A stretch of 64,000 bases of DNA from Bradyrhizobiaceae bacterium PARB1 (GCA_002256345.1 NKIY01000001.1:558001-622000), one strand, 5' to 3'. Shown: positions 54,774 to 64,000, counted from the first letter of the stretch. Notes: a model not told the origin generated them from the letters alone. A program made the numbers and translations.

Positions 54774-56528
54774 ATGAACGCCCACGCGCAAATCGCCAAT
54801 CTGATCGCGCCCGATACGTCGGGCATGAACTTCTATCGTGCCGATCCGGCGCTGCGCGATTTGCTTCGCATTCATCTGCCAGACGATCTGTTCAAGCATA
54901 TGGAGCCGCATCTGGACCGGCTGGGCGAACTCGTGGGCGGGCCCCTGGATGAAGCCGGGCGTATGGCCGACCGACATGGGCCGGTACTGCATCAGCGTGA
55001 CAAGTTCGGGCAGGACGTGCAGTGGGTGGAATATCACCCGGCCTATCGCGAGCTGGAGAATGCGGCTTTCGGCCAGTTCGGCATCCACGCGCTGTCGCAT
55101 CGCAAGGGCATCATGGGCTGGCCGTCGACCTATCCGGTGGCGGCGAAGCATGCGTTTACGTTCCTGTTCAATCAGTCCGAATTCGGCATGGGTTGCCCGA
55201 TCAATGTCACCGATGGCGCAGCAAAGCTGCTGTCGAAATTTGGCGATGAAGCGCTGCAGGCCAAATATCTCGATGGGCTGACGCAAACCGACATGAACAG
55301 GCTGACCCAGGGCGGCCAGTTCATGACCGAAAAGGAAGGTGGCTCCGATGTCGGCAAGCTGACGGCGCGCGCGGTGCAGGAAGGCGATCACTGGCGCTTG
55401 TATGGCGAGAAGTGGTTCTGCTCCAATGCGGATGCGAAAGTTGTGATGCTGCTGGCGCGACCGGAAGGCGCGGTGGGCGGGACCAAGGGCGTCGGCCTGT
55501 TCCTGATGCCGCGCTTCCTCGACGACGGCACGCAGAACAACTATCGGATCGTGCGCCTGAAGGAAAAGCTCGGCACGCGCTCGATGGCGTCGGGCGAGAT
55601 CAAGCTGGAAGGCGCCATCGCTTACTCGGTCGGCAAGCTTGATCGCGGCTTCGTGCAGATGGCGGAGATGGTGAATTCGTCGCGCCTCTCCAACGGCGTG
55701 AAGTCCACCGCATTGATGCGCCGCGCGTGGCACGATGCGATCACGGTGGCACGCAATCGCGTGGTGTTCGGCCAGCGCATCATCGACATGCCGCTGGCGC
55801 GACGGCAGTTGATGAAGATCCTGCTGGCGACGGAGCAGGGGCTGTCGATGAGCTTCCTCACGGCCGACGCGCTCGATCGTGCGGAAGCGGGCAGCCAGGA
55901 TGCGGCGGCGCTGCTGCGCATTCTGACGCCGACATTGAAGTTCCGCGCCACGCGCGATGCACGCAAGGTGTGCGGCGATGCGATGGAGATGCGCGGCGGC
56001 GTCGGCTATATCGAGGAATTCGCCACCGCTCGGTTGCTGCGCGATGCGCATCTCGGTTCGATCTGGGAAGGCACCGGCAATATCGTCGCCCTCGATGCGC
56101 TGATGCGGGCGGTGGGGCGGCATGGCGCAGAGGCTGCATTGGCTGCCGATCTGCACAACCGGCTCAACGAATCCCAAAGCGTGCCGCAGACCTGGCGCGA
56201 CCGGCTGCATGCGCTGTCCGATCGTGCGATCTCCTTCGCGCGCGAGGTTGCGGCAAGCACGGGCAATGAAGGCGATGCCCGCCGCGCCACCAGCGCGCTG
56301 TATCACGTGGCCAGCGCCGTCGCGATGACGTGGGAAGCGCATCGCATCCACTTCCAGCGCGGCGATGCGCGCCGTCTGCTGATGTCGCGCCTCGTCATCG
56401 AGCATCGGTTGCTGGCGCAGGATCCGTTCGCGCTGGTCGAGAGCGATACGCAGAAAGCCATCGTCACGCATCTGCTCGGCGAGCGCGATGTAAGTATGGA
56501 TGAGGCCGGACGGTTGGTGACGGCGTAG
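54774..56528 (+). CDS. Acyl-CoA dehydrogenase, AidB-like
   Basis: A 584-residue flavoprotein longer than ordinary acyl-CoA dehydrogenases (about 380). The block GGQFMTEKEGGSDVGKLTARA (near residue 182) and KEKLGTRSMASGEIKLEGA (near 263) match the AidB subfamily, and RKVCGDAMEMRGGVGYIEEF (near 400) is the C-terminal FAD site. Family members act in fatty-acid or branched-chain oxidation and, in E. coli, alkylation response. AAGAGG precedes the ATG. It is divergent from the SDR-hydratase pair. Confidence 0.9.
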   Translation: MNAHAQIANLIAPDTSGMNFYRADPALRDLLRIHLPDDLFKHMEPHLDRLGELVGGPLDEAGRMADRHGPVLHQRDKFGQDVQWVEYHPAYRELENAAFGQFGIHALSHRKGIMGWPSTYPVAAKHAFTFLFNQSEFGMGCPINVTDGAAKLLSKFGDEALQAKYLDGLTQTDMNRLTQGGQFMTEKEGGSDVGKLTARAVQEGDHWRLYGEKWFCSNADAKVVMLLARPEGAVGGTKGVGLFLMPRFLDDGTQNNYRIVRLKEKLGTRSMASGEIKLEGAIAYSVGKLDRGFVQMAEMVNSSRLSNGVKSTALMRRAWHDAITVARNRVVFGQRIIDMPLARRQLMKILLATEQGLSMSFLTADALDRAEAGSQDAAALLRILTPTLKFRATRDARKVCGDAMEMRGGVGYIEEFATARLLRDAHLGSIWEGTGNIVALDALMRAVGRHGAEAALAADLHNRLNESQSVPQTWRDRLHALSDRAISFAREVAASTGNEGDARRATSALYHVASAVAMTWEAHRIHFQRGDARRLLMSRLVIEHRLLAQDPFALVESDTQKAIVTHLLGERDVSMDEAGRLVTA

Positions 56529-56553
56529 GCCGCACTGCCACAGGCCTTGATGC

Positions 56554-56703
56554 TCAACGCATGAACAGCGCGTAGATCGCCAGGACCGCGAGGCCGCCGA
56601 ACAGGCTCCATGCGGCCAGGCCGATCGTCAATTTCTTGGCAGGCTCGGGTGTATGGTCGGTCTGCGGTGTTTCGTGTTGAGAAACTGCGGTTTCTTTCTC
56701 CAT
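56554..56703 (-). CDS. Small single-span membrane protein
   Basis: A 49-residue peptide with a polar N-terminus (MEKETAVSQHETPQTDHTPE) and one hydrophobic helix (LTIGLAAWSLFGGLAVLAIYALFM). AGGAG lies about 9 bp before the ATG, and the stop TGA is at 56554-56556. Family and function are unknown. It is convergent with the AidB-like gene and downstream of cysH on the same strand. Confidence 0.65.
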   Translation of the reverse strand: MEKETAVSQHETPQTDHTPEPAKKLTIGLAAWSLFGGLAVLAIYALFMR

Positions 56704-56796
56704 GGGACGGATACTCCTAAATTCTGAGCGCGCTGCGCCAGTGAGGAGTGAACGAGTGAGGCGTTGCAGCGTTCCGATTTGGGGGCGCAGTGACCC

Positions 56797-57495
56797 TCAA
56801 TCGCTGCGATGGATGCCGCATTCCGTCTTGGCGCGTCCGCGCCAGCGGCCGGCGCGCGGGTCTTCGCCGGGCAATGTGCGCGACGTGCATGGCATGCAGC
56901 CGATCGATGAAAAGCCCGAAGCCACCAGCGGGTGCTGCGGCAGTTTGGCTGTCGCATAGATCAATTCGATATCGCGCAGCGTCATTTGCGCAAATGGATT
57001 GAATTTGAGCTGGCCGCCATCGAGCTCGACGATCGGGATATCGGCGCGTGTCGCGGCCTGAAAGCGCTTGCGTCCGTTGATCGACGCATCGAAATCCGTC
57101 ATCGCGGTATGCAGCGTATCGATCTTGCGCAACTTGCAGCAGAGATCTGGATTTGCTGACCAGAGATCAGCTTCGGGGTCGAGACGTTCGAGCGTGGCTG
57201 TCTGCGGAAGAACAGATCGCACATTGCTCAAGTGTAGTTGGTCCACCAGCGCGTCGCGATACTGCAATGTCTCCGCGAACATCCACCCGGTGTCGATGAA
57301 GATCACCGGAATGTTCGGGTCGACATCCGCGACGATCTTGAGGAGTGCGCCGGACTGCGTCCCGAACGATGAAATAACGGCGAGCCTGTCGCGACCAACC
57401 GCGTCGACGGCCGCGCTGATCACCTCTGCCGGCAATGCGTCTTGCAGCAGATCGTTCAATCGTGTGGCTTGAAGGGCGCGCTCGGCGGTGGACAT
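56797..57495 (-). CDS. cysH: Adenylyl-sulfate (APS) reductase, assimilatory iron-sulfur type
   Basis: A 232-residue reductase forming sulfite from APS. Cys119-Cys120 (DLCCKLRKI) and Cys200/Cys203 (GCMPCTS) would bind the [4Fe-4S] cluster that distinguishes APS reductases from PAPS reductases. The catalytic Cys226 is in the C-terminal ECGIH. SSFGTQSGALLKI is the nucleotide-binding loop. It is divergent from cysD-cysNC, which make APS and PAPS. Confidence 0.93.
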   Translation of the reverse strand: MSTAERALQATRLNDLLQDALPAEVISAAVDAVGRDRLAVISSFGTQSGALLKIVADVDPNIPVIFIDTGWMFAETLQYRDALVDQLHLSNVRSVLPQTATLERLDPEADLWSANPDLCCKLRKIDTLHTAMTDFDASINGRKRFQAATRADIPIVELDGGQLKFNPFAQMTLRDIELIYATAKLPQHPLVASGFSSIGCMPCTSRTLPGEDPRAGRWRGRAKTECGIHRSD

Positions 57496-57516
57496 GAGGT
57501 AATTTCAATGAGTTGC

Positions 57517-57544
57517 TTGACTAGAACAAGATTCTATATATCTA
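57517..57544 (+). promoter_or_regulatory. Candidate promoter in AT-rich cysH-cysD gap
   Basis: TTGACT (57517-57522), a 16-bp spacer, then TATCTA (57539-57544) resembles a sigma-70 promoter facing cysD. The 132-bp gap 57496-57627 is markedly AT-rich compared with its neighbours. The assignment is tentative. Confidence 0.35.
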
Positions 57545-57627
57545 TATTTCAAGACTCCAAAAGAGATAAATATTCCTTCTCTTTGGATTTGTTGGAATGA
57601 AATTTCTTCCTCCAATCCCTCGATTCT

Positions 57628-58533
57628 ATGGATGCAATTTCTGCGCGTCCGTCTTTCGTTCGATTTGAGGCGAAAGACCTCGCGGATTTTGCCATGGATT
57701 CTTCCGTTCTCGACCGTCCCACCACTGTCGCGCCCATCATGAGTCATCTCGATGAGTTGGAGGCGCAGAGCATCTACATTCTGCGCGAAGCCTTTGCCCG
57801 GCTGAACAAGATCGCTTTGCTGTGGTCGCTCGGCAAAGATTCCAATGTAATGATTTGGCTGGCCCGCAAGGCCTTCTTCGGCCACGTCCCATTCCCCGCG
57901 CTTCATGTGGATACCGGCAAGAAGTTTCCTGAGATGTATGCGTTTCGCGATCGCTACGCGAAAGAATGGGCGCTCGATCTACGCATTGAAAACTGCCCGC
58001 CCATCGACGCCGTCGACCCGACCTTGCCACCAGCGGCGCGCTCCGCCGCGCGCAAGACCGAGGGTTTGAAGCTGGCGCTCGCGAAATACGGTTTTGACGG
58101 CCTGATCGCCGGCATCCGCCGCGATGAAGAGGCGACACGTGCCAAGGAGCGCGTGTTCTCGCCGCGTGGTGTTGAGGGTGGCTGGGACGTGCGCGATCAG
58201 CCGCCGGAGTTCTGGGATCAGTTCAACGCATCGCCGCCGCCCGGCGCGCATCTGCGCGTGCATCCGATCCTGCATTGGACCGAAACGGATATCTGGGCCT
58301 ACACTCAACGCGAAAACATCCCGATCATTCCGCTTTATTTGGCGCGCGATGGCAAACGCTATCGTTCGCTGGGCGACGCCGACATCACCAATCCGGTGGC
58401 TTCGACAGCGAAAACCATTGCCGAGATTCTGGTTGAACTGGATGGCAGCAAGGTGCCTGAACGCGCGGGCCGCGCACTCGATCACGAAACCGAAGATGCA
58501 TTCGAGCGGCTGCGCGCCGCCGGCTATCTGTAA
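57628..58533 (+). CDS. cysD: Sulfate adenylyltransferase subunit 2
   Basis: A protein of up to 301 residues catalysing ATP plus sulfate to APS with CysN. The PP-loop is [21 protein letters not shown] (near residue 62), and [20 protein letters not shown] and [23 protein letters not shown] are conserved family blocks. Homologues begin near [14 protein letters not shown], so the ATG at 57739 or 57694 may be the true start; none of the three has an obvious ribosome-binding site. It ends 4 bp before cysNC. Confidence 0.9.
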   Translation: MDAISARPSFVRFEAKDLADFAMDSSVLDRPTTVAPIMSHLDELEAQSIYILREAFARLNKIALLWSLGKDSNVMIWLARKAFFGHVPFPALHVDTGKKFPEMYAFRDRYAKEWALDLRIENCPPIDAVDPTLPPAARSAARKTEGLKLALAKYGFDGLIAGIRRDEEATRAKERVFSPRGVEGGWDVRDQPPEFWDQFNASPPPGAHLRVHPILHWTETDIWAYTQRENIPIIPLYLARDGKRYRSLGDADITNPVASTAKTIAEILVELDGSKVPERAGRALDHETEDAFERLRAAGYL

Positions 58534-58537
58534 GAGC

Positions 58538-60442
58538 ATGGACATGACGCTATCGGCAGATGTTTCCACATCCTCTTCGCTTCCGGGGCCTCGGCGCCCG
58601 CAACTCCGCGTGGTCATCGTCGGCCATGTGGATCACGGCAAATCGACTTTGGTCGGTCGTCTGCTTCACGAGACCGGAAGCCTGCCGGACGGCAAGGTAG
58701 AAACGCTCAAGGCGGCCAGCGAGCGACGCGGCATGCCGTTCGAATGGTCGTTCCTGCTCGATGCGCTGCAGACCGAGCGCGACCAGGGCATCACCATCGA
58801 CACCACGCAAATTCGCTTTCGCACCAGGAGCCGCGATGTCGTCCTGATCGACGCGCCCGGCCATGCCGAATTCCTCCGGAACATGATTACTGGTGCCGCG
58901 CAGGCCGATGGCGCCGTGCTCATCATCGATGCACTGGAAGGTGTTCGCGACCAGACGCGACGCCATGGCTATCTGCTGCATTTGCTGGGCGTGAAGCAGG
59001 TCGCTGTTGTCGTCAACAAGATGGACAAGGTCGGTTTCGACGAGGCGCGCTTCAACGCGATCCGCGACGAGATCTCGGAGCATCTCACAGGTCTCGGCGT
59101 TGTGCCGCTGGCGGTCATCCCGATTTCGGCACGCGATGGCGATGGTGTCTCGGCATTCACCGATCGTGCCGCCTGGTATCGCGGGCCAACGGTGATCGCG
59201 GCCTTCGAGCAGTTCGAAACCGCGCGCCCACTCAATGACCGGCCGCTGCGTCTGCCCGTGCAGGCGATCTACAAGTTCGACGACAGGCGCATCGTTGCGG
59301 GCAGGATCGAGGCGGGGCATCTGGCTGTTGGCGACGACATTGTCGTGATGCCCGCCGGCAAGAAGGCACGGATCAAGTCGATCGAGGGCTGGTCTGTCAA
59401 TTCGGTGCCGGAAACGATCGCTGCCGGACATTCCGTCGGGATTACGCTCGATCGCGAGTTGTTCGTCGAGCGCGGCGATATCATCGCTCATGCCGAGGCC
59501 GTACCGGCCAGCATCCGGCGGCTGCGGACACGGCTGTTCTGGCTGCATGACCAGCCACTGACGGCGCGCGCATCCATCGTGGTGCGGATCGGCGCCCGGC
59601 AGGTGCGGGCCGTGGTGGACAGCATCGAGAAGGCGGTCGATCCCGGCGATCTCGCTGCTACCGCGGCGCAGGCGATCGCGTGCAATCATGTGGGCGAAGT
59701 CGATCTGGTGCTTGCTCAGCCGGTGGCGGCGGATTGCTATACGGACAGTCCGCCGACAGGGCGCCTGGTGATTGAAGTCGATGGGCGCATCGCGGGCGGC
59801 GGCCTCATTCTGTCGGTGCAGGCGGATGACCGTGTGCAGCCTCTCGACATCGTTCCGGTGACGTCCGACCTTGGCGCGCAGGAGCGTGCCGCGCGCTTTC
59901 ACCACCGCGGCGCAGTGGTCTGGTTCACGGGATTGCCCGGGTCTGGCAAGTCGACGCTGGCGCTGGCGCTGGAGCAGCGTCTGTTCCGCAGCGGAGGCTC
60001 GCCAATCCTGCTCGATGGCGACACCATGCGCGCCGGTCTGAACGGCGATCTCGGCTTCGCGCCGGAGGACCGCAGGGAGAATGTCCGTCGTCTTGCCGAG
60101 GTCGCCAATCATCTCGCGCAGAACGGCCACATCGCCATCGTCGCGGCGGTGTCGCCATTCCTCAAGGACCGCGCCGAAGCGCGCCGCATCGCGCGCGAGA
60201 ATTTTCGCGAAATCTATGTATCGACGCCCAGCGAGATCTGCGAAAGCCGCGATCCGAAGGGGCATTATGCGAAAGCGCGCGCCGGAGAAATCAAGGGCTT
60301 CACCGGCATCACCGGGGACTATCAGGCGCCCGACCAGGTGGAACTGAAAATCGACACGTCGGGGTCTGAGGTGTCCGCCTCGGCTGAGCAAATCGAGGAG
60401 ATGCTCAGGCTGACGGGTATCCTGCTGGAGGGGGCGGCATAA
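58538..60442 (+). CDS. cysNC: Bifunctional sulfate adenylyltransferase subunit 1 / APS kinase
   Basis: A 634-residue fusion. The N-terminal GTPase domain has [15 protein letters not shown] (near residue 30), [12 protein letters not shown] (near 105) and NKMD (near 163), and drives APS synthesis by CysD. The C-terminal kinase has [17 protein letters not shown] (near residue 464) and [16 protein letters not shown], phosphorylating APS to PAPS. The same architecture as NodQ is common in rhizobia, but no nod genes are near, so it is a housekeeping enzyme. A second ATG lies 6 bp downstream. Confidence 0.93.
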   Translation: MDMTLSADVSTSSSLPGPRRPQLRVVIVGHVDHGKSTLVGRLLHETGSLPDGKVETLKAASERRGMPFEWSFLLDALQTERDQGITIDTTQIRFRTRSRDVVLIDAPGHAEFLRNMITGAAQADGAVLIIDALEGVRDQTRRHGYLLHLLGVKQVAVVVNKMDKVGFDEARFNAIRDEISEHLTGLGVVPLAVIPISARDGDGVSAFTDRAAWYRGPTVIAAFEQFETARPLNDRPLRLPVQAIYKFDDRRIVAGRIEAGHLAVGDDIVVMPAGKKARIKSIEGWSVNSVPETIAAGHSVGITLDRELFVERGDIIAHAEAVPASIRRLRTRLFWLHDQPLTARASIVVRIGARQVRAVVDSIEKAVDPGDLAATAAQAIACNHVGEVDLVLAQPVAADCYTDSPPTGRLVIEVDGRIAGGGLILSVQADDRVQPLDIVPVTSDLGAQERAARFHHRGAVVWFTGLPGSGKSTLALALEQRLFRSGGSPILLDGDTMRAGLNGDLGFAPEDRRENVRRLAEVANHLAQNGHIAIVAAVSPFLKDRAEARRIARENFREIYVSTPSEICESRDPKGHYAKARAGEIKGFTGITGDYQAPDQVELKIDTSGSEVSASAEQIEEMLRLTGILLEGAA

Positions 60443-60626
60443 GGCCGCCGCCGCAGAACTCCTCCACTACCAGCTTCACCTTCTCACGCATGCGATCGAA
60501 TTCGGATGCCGCTACTTCACTGACCTGCATCGCCTTCCGCAGGCGTTCGATCGATGGCATCAGCATCAGTGCGACATTCGAGCGATCGTTCTCGGATGTC
60601 ACGCGCAGCCATGCCGGCAATAGCAT
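60405..60626 (-). CDS. Small helical protein, function unknown, overlapping cysNC
   Basis: A 73-residue frame with an amphipathic helical middle ([33 protein letters not shown]) and a proline-rich tail. Its 3' end overlaps the end of cysNC by 38 bp in antisense. The coherent heptad-like pattern outside the overlap suggests a real gene. No family is recognised. Confidence 0.4.
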   Translation of the reverse strand: MLLPAWLRVTSENDRSNVALMLMPSIERLRKAMQVSEVAASEFDRMREKVKLVVEEFCGGGLMPPPPAGYPSA

Positions 60627-60831
60627 AGTCCGATACGCATCGGTAAAGGCTTAATCGACGATCGCTTAACGGATGTTGGCAGATTTCAACGAAGTATAAT
60701 GCCGCTAGTCAGGTTTGAACTGGTCTCGCGAAGACTCACGAATACTGTTGGTAACGGCAAGACCGCTCAAGACGCCGAGCAGACCTCATTGATCTGTCAA
60801 AGCACTCCACATTAGAGGGATATCTCTGCTG

Positions 60832-61608
60832 TTAGCCCAGCATTTGCGTGTCGCCGCAGATCGAGATCGCCTGACCTGAGATCGTGCGACCGCGCGGGCT
60901 GCAAAGAAAGAGAATCTGGTCGGCGATCTGTTGCGGTGTGACGTAGTCCTTGATCGACGTGTAGGAGAACGCGGTCTTCTCCATCTCGGCAAATGAGATG
61001 CCCCGTTGTTGCGCCTTGGCCTCCAGCACGCGGCGCTGGCGATCACCGGCGACGAGGCCGGGCAGGACCGCGTTCACACGGATATTGTCGGGGCCAAGTT
61101 CGATCGAGAGCGACTTGGTGAAGCCGATGACGCCCCATTTCGCCGCGGCGTAAGGCGAGCGCATGGCGAAACCCACGCGGCCGGCTGCTGACGACAGGTT
61201 GACGATGGAGCTGTTGCTGCTCCGGCGCAGCAACGGAACGGCGAGGCGTGTGCAGTTGAACTGTCCTGTCAGGCAGATGTTCAGGCAACGATCCCAGTCG
61301 TCCGGATGCATTTCGTCGACCTTGGCGGTCGGGCCAGCAATGCCGGCATTATTGACCAGCACATCTAGACCGCCGAGTGCGGCGGTGGCCTCGTTAAACA
61401 GTTTCTGAACGGAGGCGCGGTCGGCGACGTCGCAATGGGTCTGGCCGATCGCCGGGTCGCTTTTGGCGAGGGCGGCAAGCGCCGCCTGATCGACGTCGCA
61501 GACATGCACACGCGCGCCTTCACCGGCGAAGGCACGCGCGATCGCCAGACCAATTCCGTTGGCGCCCGCGGTCACGATGACGCGCAAATCCTTGATGCCG
61601 AGATCCAT
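60832..61608 (-). CDS. Short-chain dehydrogenase/reductase
   Basis: A 258-residue SDR. TAGANGIGLAIARAFAGEG (near residue 13) is the NAD(P)-binding turn, VNNAG is near 87, and SSAAGRVG then SPYAAAKWGVIGF carries the catalytic Tyr-x3-Lys (near 152). GGAG precedes the ATG at 61608. It is 25 bp downstream of a GntR-type regulator on the same strand and probably cotranscribed with it. Substrate is likely a hydroxy acid or sugar alcohol. Confidence 0.88.
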   Translation of the reverse strand: MDLGIKDLRVIVTAGANGIGLAIARAFAGEGARVHVCDVDQAALAALAKSDPAIGQTHCDVADRASVQKLFNEATAALGGLDVLVNNAGIAGPTAKVDEMHPDDWDRCLNICLTGQFNCTRLAVPLLRRSSNSSIVNLSSAAGRVGFAMRSPYAAAKWGVIGFTKSLSIELGPDNIRVNAVLPGLVAGDRQRRVLEAKAQQRGISFAEMEKTAFSYTSIKDYVTPQQIADQILFLCSPRGRTISGQAISICGDTQMLG

Positions 61609-61633
61609 GATGGCTCCAGAGACAGTGTGAGAA

Positions 61634-62353
61634 CTAGGGCGAGAGGTCGCCACGCGACAGGATGAAGTCGGCGGCGCTGGTAATGTCGGCAGCGATCGCC
61701 GCCCGGGCGCCCTCGGGGTCGCCGCTTTCGATCGCCTTGCGGGCAGCCGCGTGAAAACGGATGGCGTCGCCCTTGGCGAGGCGGTCCGGGTTGCCGCGCA
61801 GATCGAGATTGATGACGGGGCCAGCCTTCAGCCACAGCGTCCGGATGATTTCGACCAGCACCGGCGATTGCGCAGCATCATAGACCGCAAAGTGGAAAGT
61901 CTTGTTGAGTTCGACGGCGCGGGGCAGATCCGGCGCCTTCACTTCGCTTTCCGCACGCATGGCTGCTTCGGCCGAGGCGATCGATGCGAGATTGGTTGCG
62001 TCACGAAGACGCGCTGCTTCGGCCGCAGCATGGCCCTCGATGGCGATGCGCACCTTGGTGAGATCGCGGAATTGCGTCGCCGACATCACCGGCACGCGCA
62101 CCGCACGGTTGGCGGCGACTTCCAGCGCCTTGTCGGCCACGAGGCGCGACACTGCTTCGCGCACCGGCATAATAGAGACGCCAAGCACTTCCGCGGCCGT
62201 CCGCAGTGACAGTTTCTCGCCCGGTGCGAGACGCCCGGAGATCAACAGATCCGCCAGTTGCGCATAGGCGCGCTCGCCCAGCGTCTGGCGATCAAGCGGC
62301 TCCACGAGGGTCAGCGCAGTGGGCAGGTTCAACGCGGTCTCCGGCGCTTTCAT
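61634..62353 (-). CDS. GntR-family regulator (FadR/FCD subgroup)
   Basis: A 239-residue regulator with an N-terminal winged helix (LADLLISGRLAPGEKLSLRTAAEVLGVSIMPVREAVSRL) and a C-terminal all-helical FCD domain (about residues 90-225) that binds an organic acid and often a metal (D/H residues in HAAAEAARL, FHFAVYDAA and FHAAARKAI). It is divergent from an ABC binding-protein gene and probably controls both directions. Confidence 0.9.
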   Translation of the reverse strand: MKAPETALNLPTALTLVEPLDRQTLGERAYAQLADLLISGRLAPGEKLSLRTAAEVLGVSIMPVREAVSRLVADKALEVAANRAVRVPVMSATQFRDLTKVRIAIEGHAAAEAARLRDATNLASIASAEAAMRAESEVKAPDLPRAVELNKTFHFAVYDAAQSPVLVEIIRTLWLKAGPVINLDLRGNPDRLAKGDAIRFHAAARKAIESGDPEGARAAIAADITSAADFILSRGDLSP

Positions 62354-62403
62354 GAAAATGCGGGGAGGGACTCGACAAAGCCCCCGTCTTTTGCAACTCT
62401 AAC

Positions 62404-62413
62404 TGTGATCACA
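62404..62413. promoter_or_regulatory. Candidate GntR operator
   Basis: TGTGATCACA is a perfect palindrome, followed by GATCAC, in the gap between the divergent GntR and binding-protein genes. It fits the GT-N(0-3)-AC pattern of FadR-subfamily operators. Confidence 0.5.
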
Positions 62414-62512
62414 GATCACGGCAAGCGTACAAAGCCCTCTCGTCAGAAGAGTGCAGCGTCTGCCGGAGGGGAAACAGCCGCGTCGCGCGGCCGTATCAGG
62501 GAGACGAATCTG

Positions 62513-63769
62513 ATGACGAACACCAATCAATTCACGCGCCGCAGCCTGTTGAAGACCGCGGGCGGTCTCGCGCTGGCGTCAGGCCTGTCAGCGCCCTCGA
62601 TCCTCAGCGCGCAGACATCCGACGTCATCCGCATCGGTCATCTGACGCCGCGTACCGGCTTTCTGGGCCCGCTCGGCGAATATGGCGTGATGGCCATCGA
62701 TCTTGCGGTGGAAGAGATCAACGCCGCGGGCGGCGTGATGGGCCGTAAGGTCGAACTGCTCAAGGAAGATTCGATCAACCCGCAGACCGCATCGACCAAG
62801 GCCGAGCGCATGATCGAGCGCGACAAGGTTGCGTGTATCATCGGCGAGATTTCGTCGGCGTCGTGTCTGACCATCGCGCAGGTCGCCACCCGCAACAAGA
62901 CGCTGTTCATCAACACCGGCGGCAATTCCGACGCACTGCGCGGCAAGGACTGCCAGCGCTACATGTTCCATGTCGAGTCGCAGAACTCGATGTATGTGAA
63001 GACGGTGGGCCGCTCGTTCCTGCGCGACGGATTGGTCAAGGGCAAGAAGTGGTACTCGCTCACGGCGGACTATGCCTTCGGCCATGACCTCCTCAGCGTC
63101 TCGAAGCGCTTCATGCAGGCCAATGGCGGCAATTTCGCCGGCGACGATCTGGTGCCGACCGACGCTACCGACTTCTCGGCCTATCTGCTGAAGATCCGCG
63201 AAGCCAAGCCCGATCTGGTGGTCATCAATCTCGCCGGCAACCAGATCACCAACTTCCTCAAGCAATATGCCGAATTCGGCCTGACCTTCCCGGTCGGCGG
63301 TTTCGGCTTCGATACCGCGCTGGCCTGGGCAGCCGGCAAGGGCAATTTCGTCGGCACCTGGCCTGTGGTCTGGCACCATCTGCTGGATACGCCCGGCAGC
63401 AAGGCCTTCGTCGCGGCTTTCACCAAGAAGTACAACAAGCCTCCGGAGAACCAGGCCTGGGGCGACTATATCGCCACCAAGATCGTGGCGCAGAGCATCA
63501 ACGAGCTGAAGTCGGCTGAATCTCCGAAGATCATCGAGCATTTCGAAAAGGGTGCGAAGTTCGATCTTCTGAAGACGCGTCAGGGCTACTTCCGCGCATC
63601 GGATCATCAGCTGATGCACGAGATGTATGCGGTGACGGCGCTGCCCGCGGACAAGATCAAGAACCAGTGGGACATCTTCTCGTCGAGTCCAGCGGTCCCG
63701 GGACCGGATGAACCGCTCGAGGTGATCGCCTCCACGGCGGAAGAGAACACCTGCAAATTCCCGAGCTGA
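62513..63769 (+). CDS. ABC transporter substrate-binding protein, branched-chain amino acid/amide type
   Basis: A 418-residue periplasmic binding protein of the LivJ/HAAT type. It begins with a Tat-like signal (FTRRSLLKTAGGLALASGLSA), with the cleavage near SILSAQ. IRIGHLTPRTGFLGPLGEYGVMA (near residue 40) and GGVMGRKVELLKEDSINPQTA are family hallmarks, and WHHLLDTPGSKAFVAAFTKKY lies in the C-terminal lobe. AGGGAG precedes the ATG at 62513. Neighbouring SDR and GntR suggest the solute is a hydroxylated organic or amino acid. Confidence 0.88.
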   Translation: MTNTNQFTRRSLLKTAGGLALASGLSAPSILSAQTSDVIRIGHLTPRTGFLGPLGEYGVMAIDLAVEEINAAGGVMGRKVELLKEDSINPQTASTKAERMIERDKVACIIGEISSASCLTIAQVATRNKTLFINTGGNSDALRGKDCQRYMFHVESQNSMYVKTVGRSFLRDGLVKGKKWYSLTADYAFGHDLLSVSKRFMQANGGNFAGDDLVPTDATDFSAYLLKIREAKPDLVVINLAGNQITNFLKQYAEFGLTFPVGGFGFDTALAWAAGKGNFVGTWPVVWHHLLDTPGSKAFVAAFTKKYNKPPENQAWGDYIATKIVAQSINELKSAESPKIIEHFEKGAKFDLLKTRQGYFRASDHQLMHEMYAVTALPADKIKNQWDIFSSSPAVPGPDEPLEVIASTAEENTCKFPS

Positions 63770-63891
63770 CCGAAGCGTCGGCGCTTTTGCCTTCGGGTTG
63801 AGCGCCGACGTTCCGCTCGCGACGTTGCTTTCGACCCCGTCATTCCGATTCTGTGAAGTGCGCGTCAGCGCACGGCTGCGGAGCCCATCTC

Positions 63892-64000
63892 ATGTCCGCC
63901 ATGTTGCTCACCCAGCAGATCCTCAACGGTCTGCTCGACGGTGTTTATTATCTCCTCATTGCGCTCGGCCTGTCGCTGATCTTCTCGCTTGGCGGCATCG
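63892..64000 (+). CDS. Branched-chain amino acid-type ABC permease LivH, N-terminal part (partial)
   Basis: The first 36 codons of a permease (MSAMLLTQQILNGLLDGVYY, then LLIALGLSLIFSLGGI) are visible; the rest lies beyond the window. This is the typical first helix of LivH/BraD proteins. It follows the binding-protein gene by 122 bp and is presumably part of the same operon. Confidence 0.88.
   Translation, partial: MSAMLLTQQILNGLLDGVYYLLIALGLSLIFSLGGI

Noticed and set aside
54636-56471. 611-codon antisense open frame opposite the AidB-like dehydrogenase
   Set aside because: It is a composition artefact: the sense protein has full family motifs, whereas the antisense product is His/Arg-rich and unrecognisable.
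58550-60391. 613-codon antisense open frame opposite cysNC
   Set aside because: Same reason; the sense frame carries the GTPase and kinase motifs.
58538-60442. Calling cysNC a nodulation gene (nodQ)
   Set aside because: The architecture is the same, but the context is assimilatory sulfate reduction with no other nod genes.

Overview
The window is GC-rich, densely packed alphaproteobacterial chromosome, most likely from the Bradyrhizobiaceae/Nitrobacteraceae (Bradyrhizobium, Rhodopseudomonas, Tardiphaga, Afipia, Nitrobacter). This rests on family-typical proteins: a primase without zinc ligands, a 183-residue Nitrobacter-type chlorite dismutase, a fused CysNC and an iron-sulfur APS reductase. 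It also rests on intergenic repeats of a kind I recall from these genomes. No tRNA, rRNA, insertion sequence, phage gene or CRISPR array was seen. Both edges cut genes: a glutaryl-CoA dehydrogenase C-terminus on the left and a LivH-type permease N-terminus on the right.

Layout. 0-9 kb: acyl-CoA metabolism and small enzymes (metallo-beta-lactamase-fold hydrolase, acyl-CoA synthetase, LysE exporter, N-formylglutamate amidohydrolase-like protein, gamma-glutamylcyclotransferase-like protein, MFS exporter), then a brnT-brnA toxin-antitoxin pair with a well-formed promoter and the chlorite dismutase-family gene. 9-13.5 kb: dnaG and rpoD. 13.5-19 kb: poorly characterised genes, including a DJ-1/PfpI gene whose 3' end is duplicated as a remnant downstream, and about 0.9 kb of structured non-coding sequence. 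19-23 kb: hemE and hemF (divergent), heme oxygenase and class I fructose-1,6-bisphosphatase, with candidate FixK and Irr sites. 23-33.5 kb: a ThDP enzyme, a quinone/aromatic-detoxification-like module (ring-cleaving dioxygenase, hydrolase, divergent LysR regulator), a chemoreceptor, a Crp/Fnr regulator and an ABC exporter. 33.5-39 kb: glycogen debranching enzyme, arginase and an alpha-glucosidase.

39-48.2 kb is the most interesting segment. Two paralogous family-5 solute-binding proteins are divergently transcribed, and each is preceded by a sequence with the sigma-54 GG-N10-GC spacing. The rightward operon continues with two permeases, two ATPases, an AtzG-like small protein and an amidase with a complete Lys-Ser-Ser triad. 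It reads as a nitrogen-controlled uptake-and-hydrolysis pathway for an amide-containing compound. A large inverted repeat with 25-bp perfect arms separates the binding-protein gene from the permease genes.

48-64 kb: a CinA-type deamidase and a secreted metallo-hydrolase, an MHS-family symporter, a LysR regulator with a perfect 14-bp palindrome upstream, a DUF1127 peptide and a GNAT acetyltransferase. An acyl-CoA cluster follows (enoyl-CoA hydratase, SDR, AidB-like dehydrogenase), then a 49-residue membrane protein. Next are the assimilatory sulfate genes (cysH divergent from cysD-cysNC), an SDR/GntR pair, and the start of a branched-chain-amino-acid-type ABC transporter.
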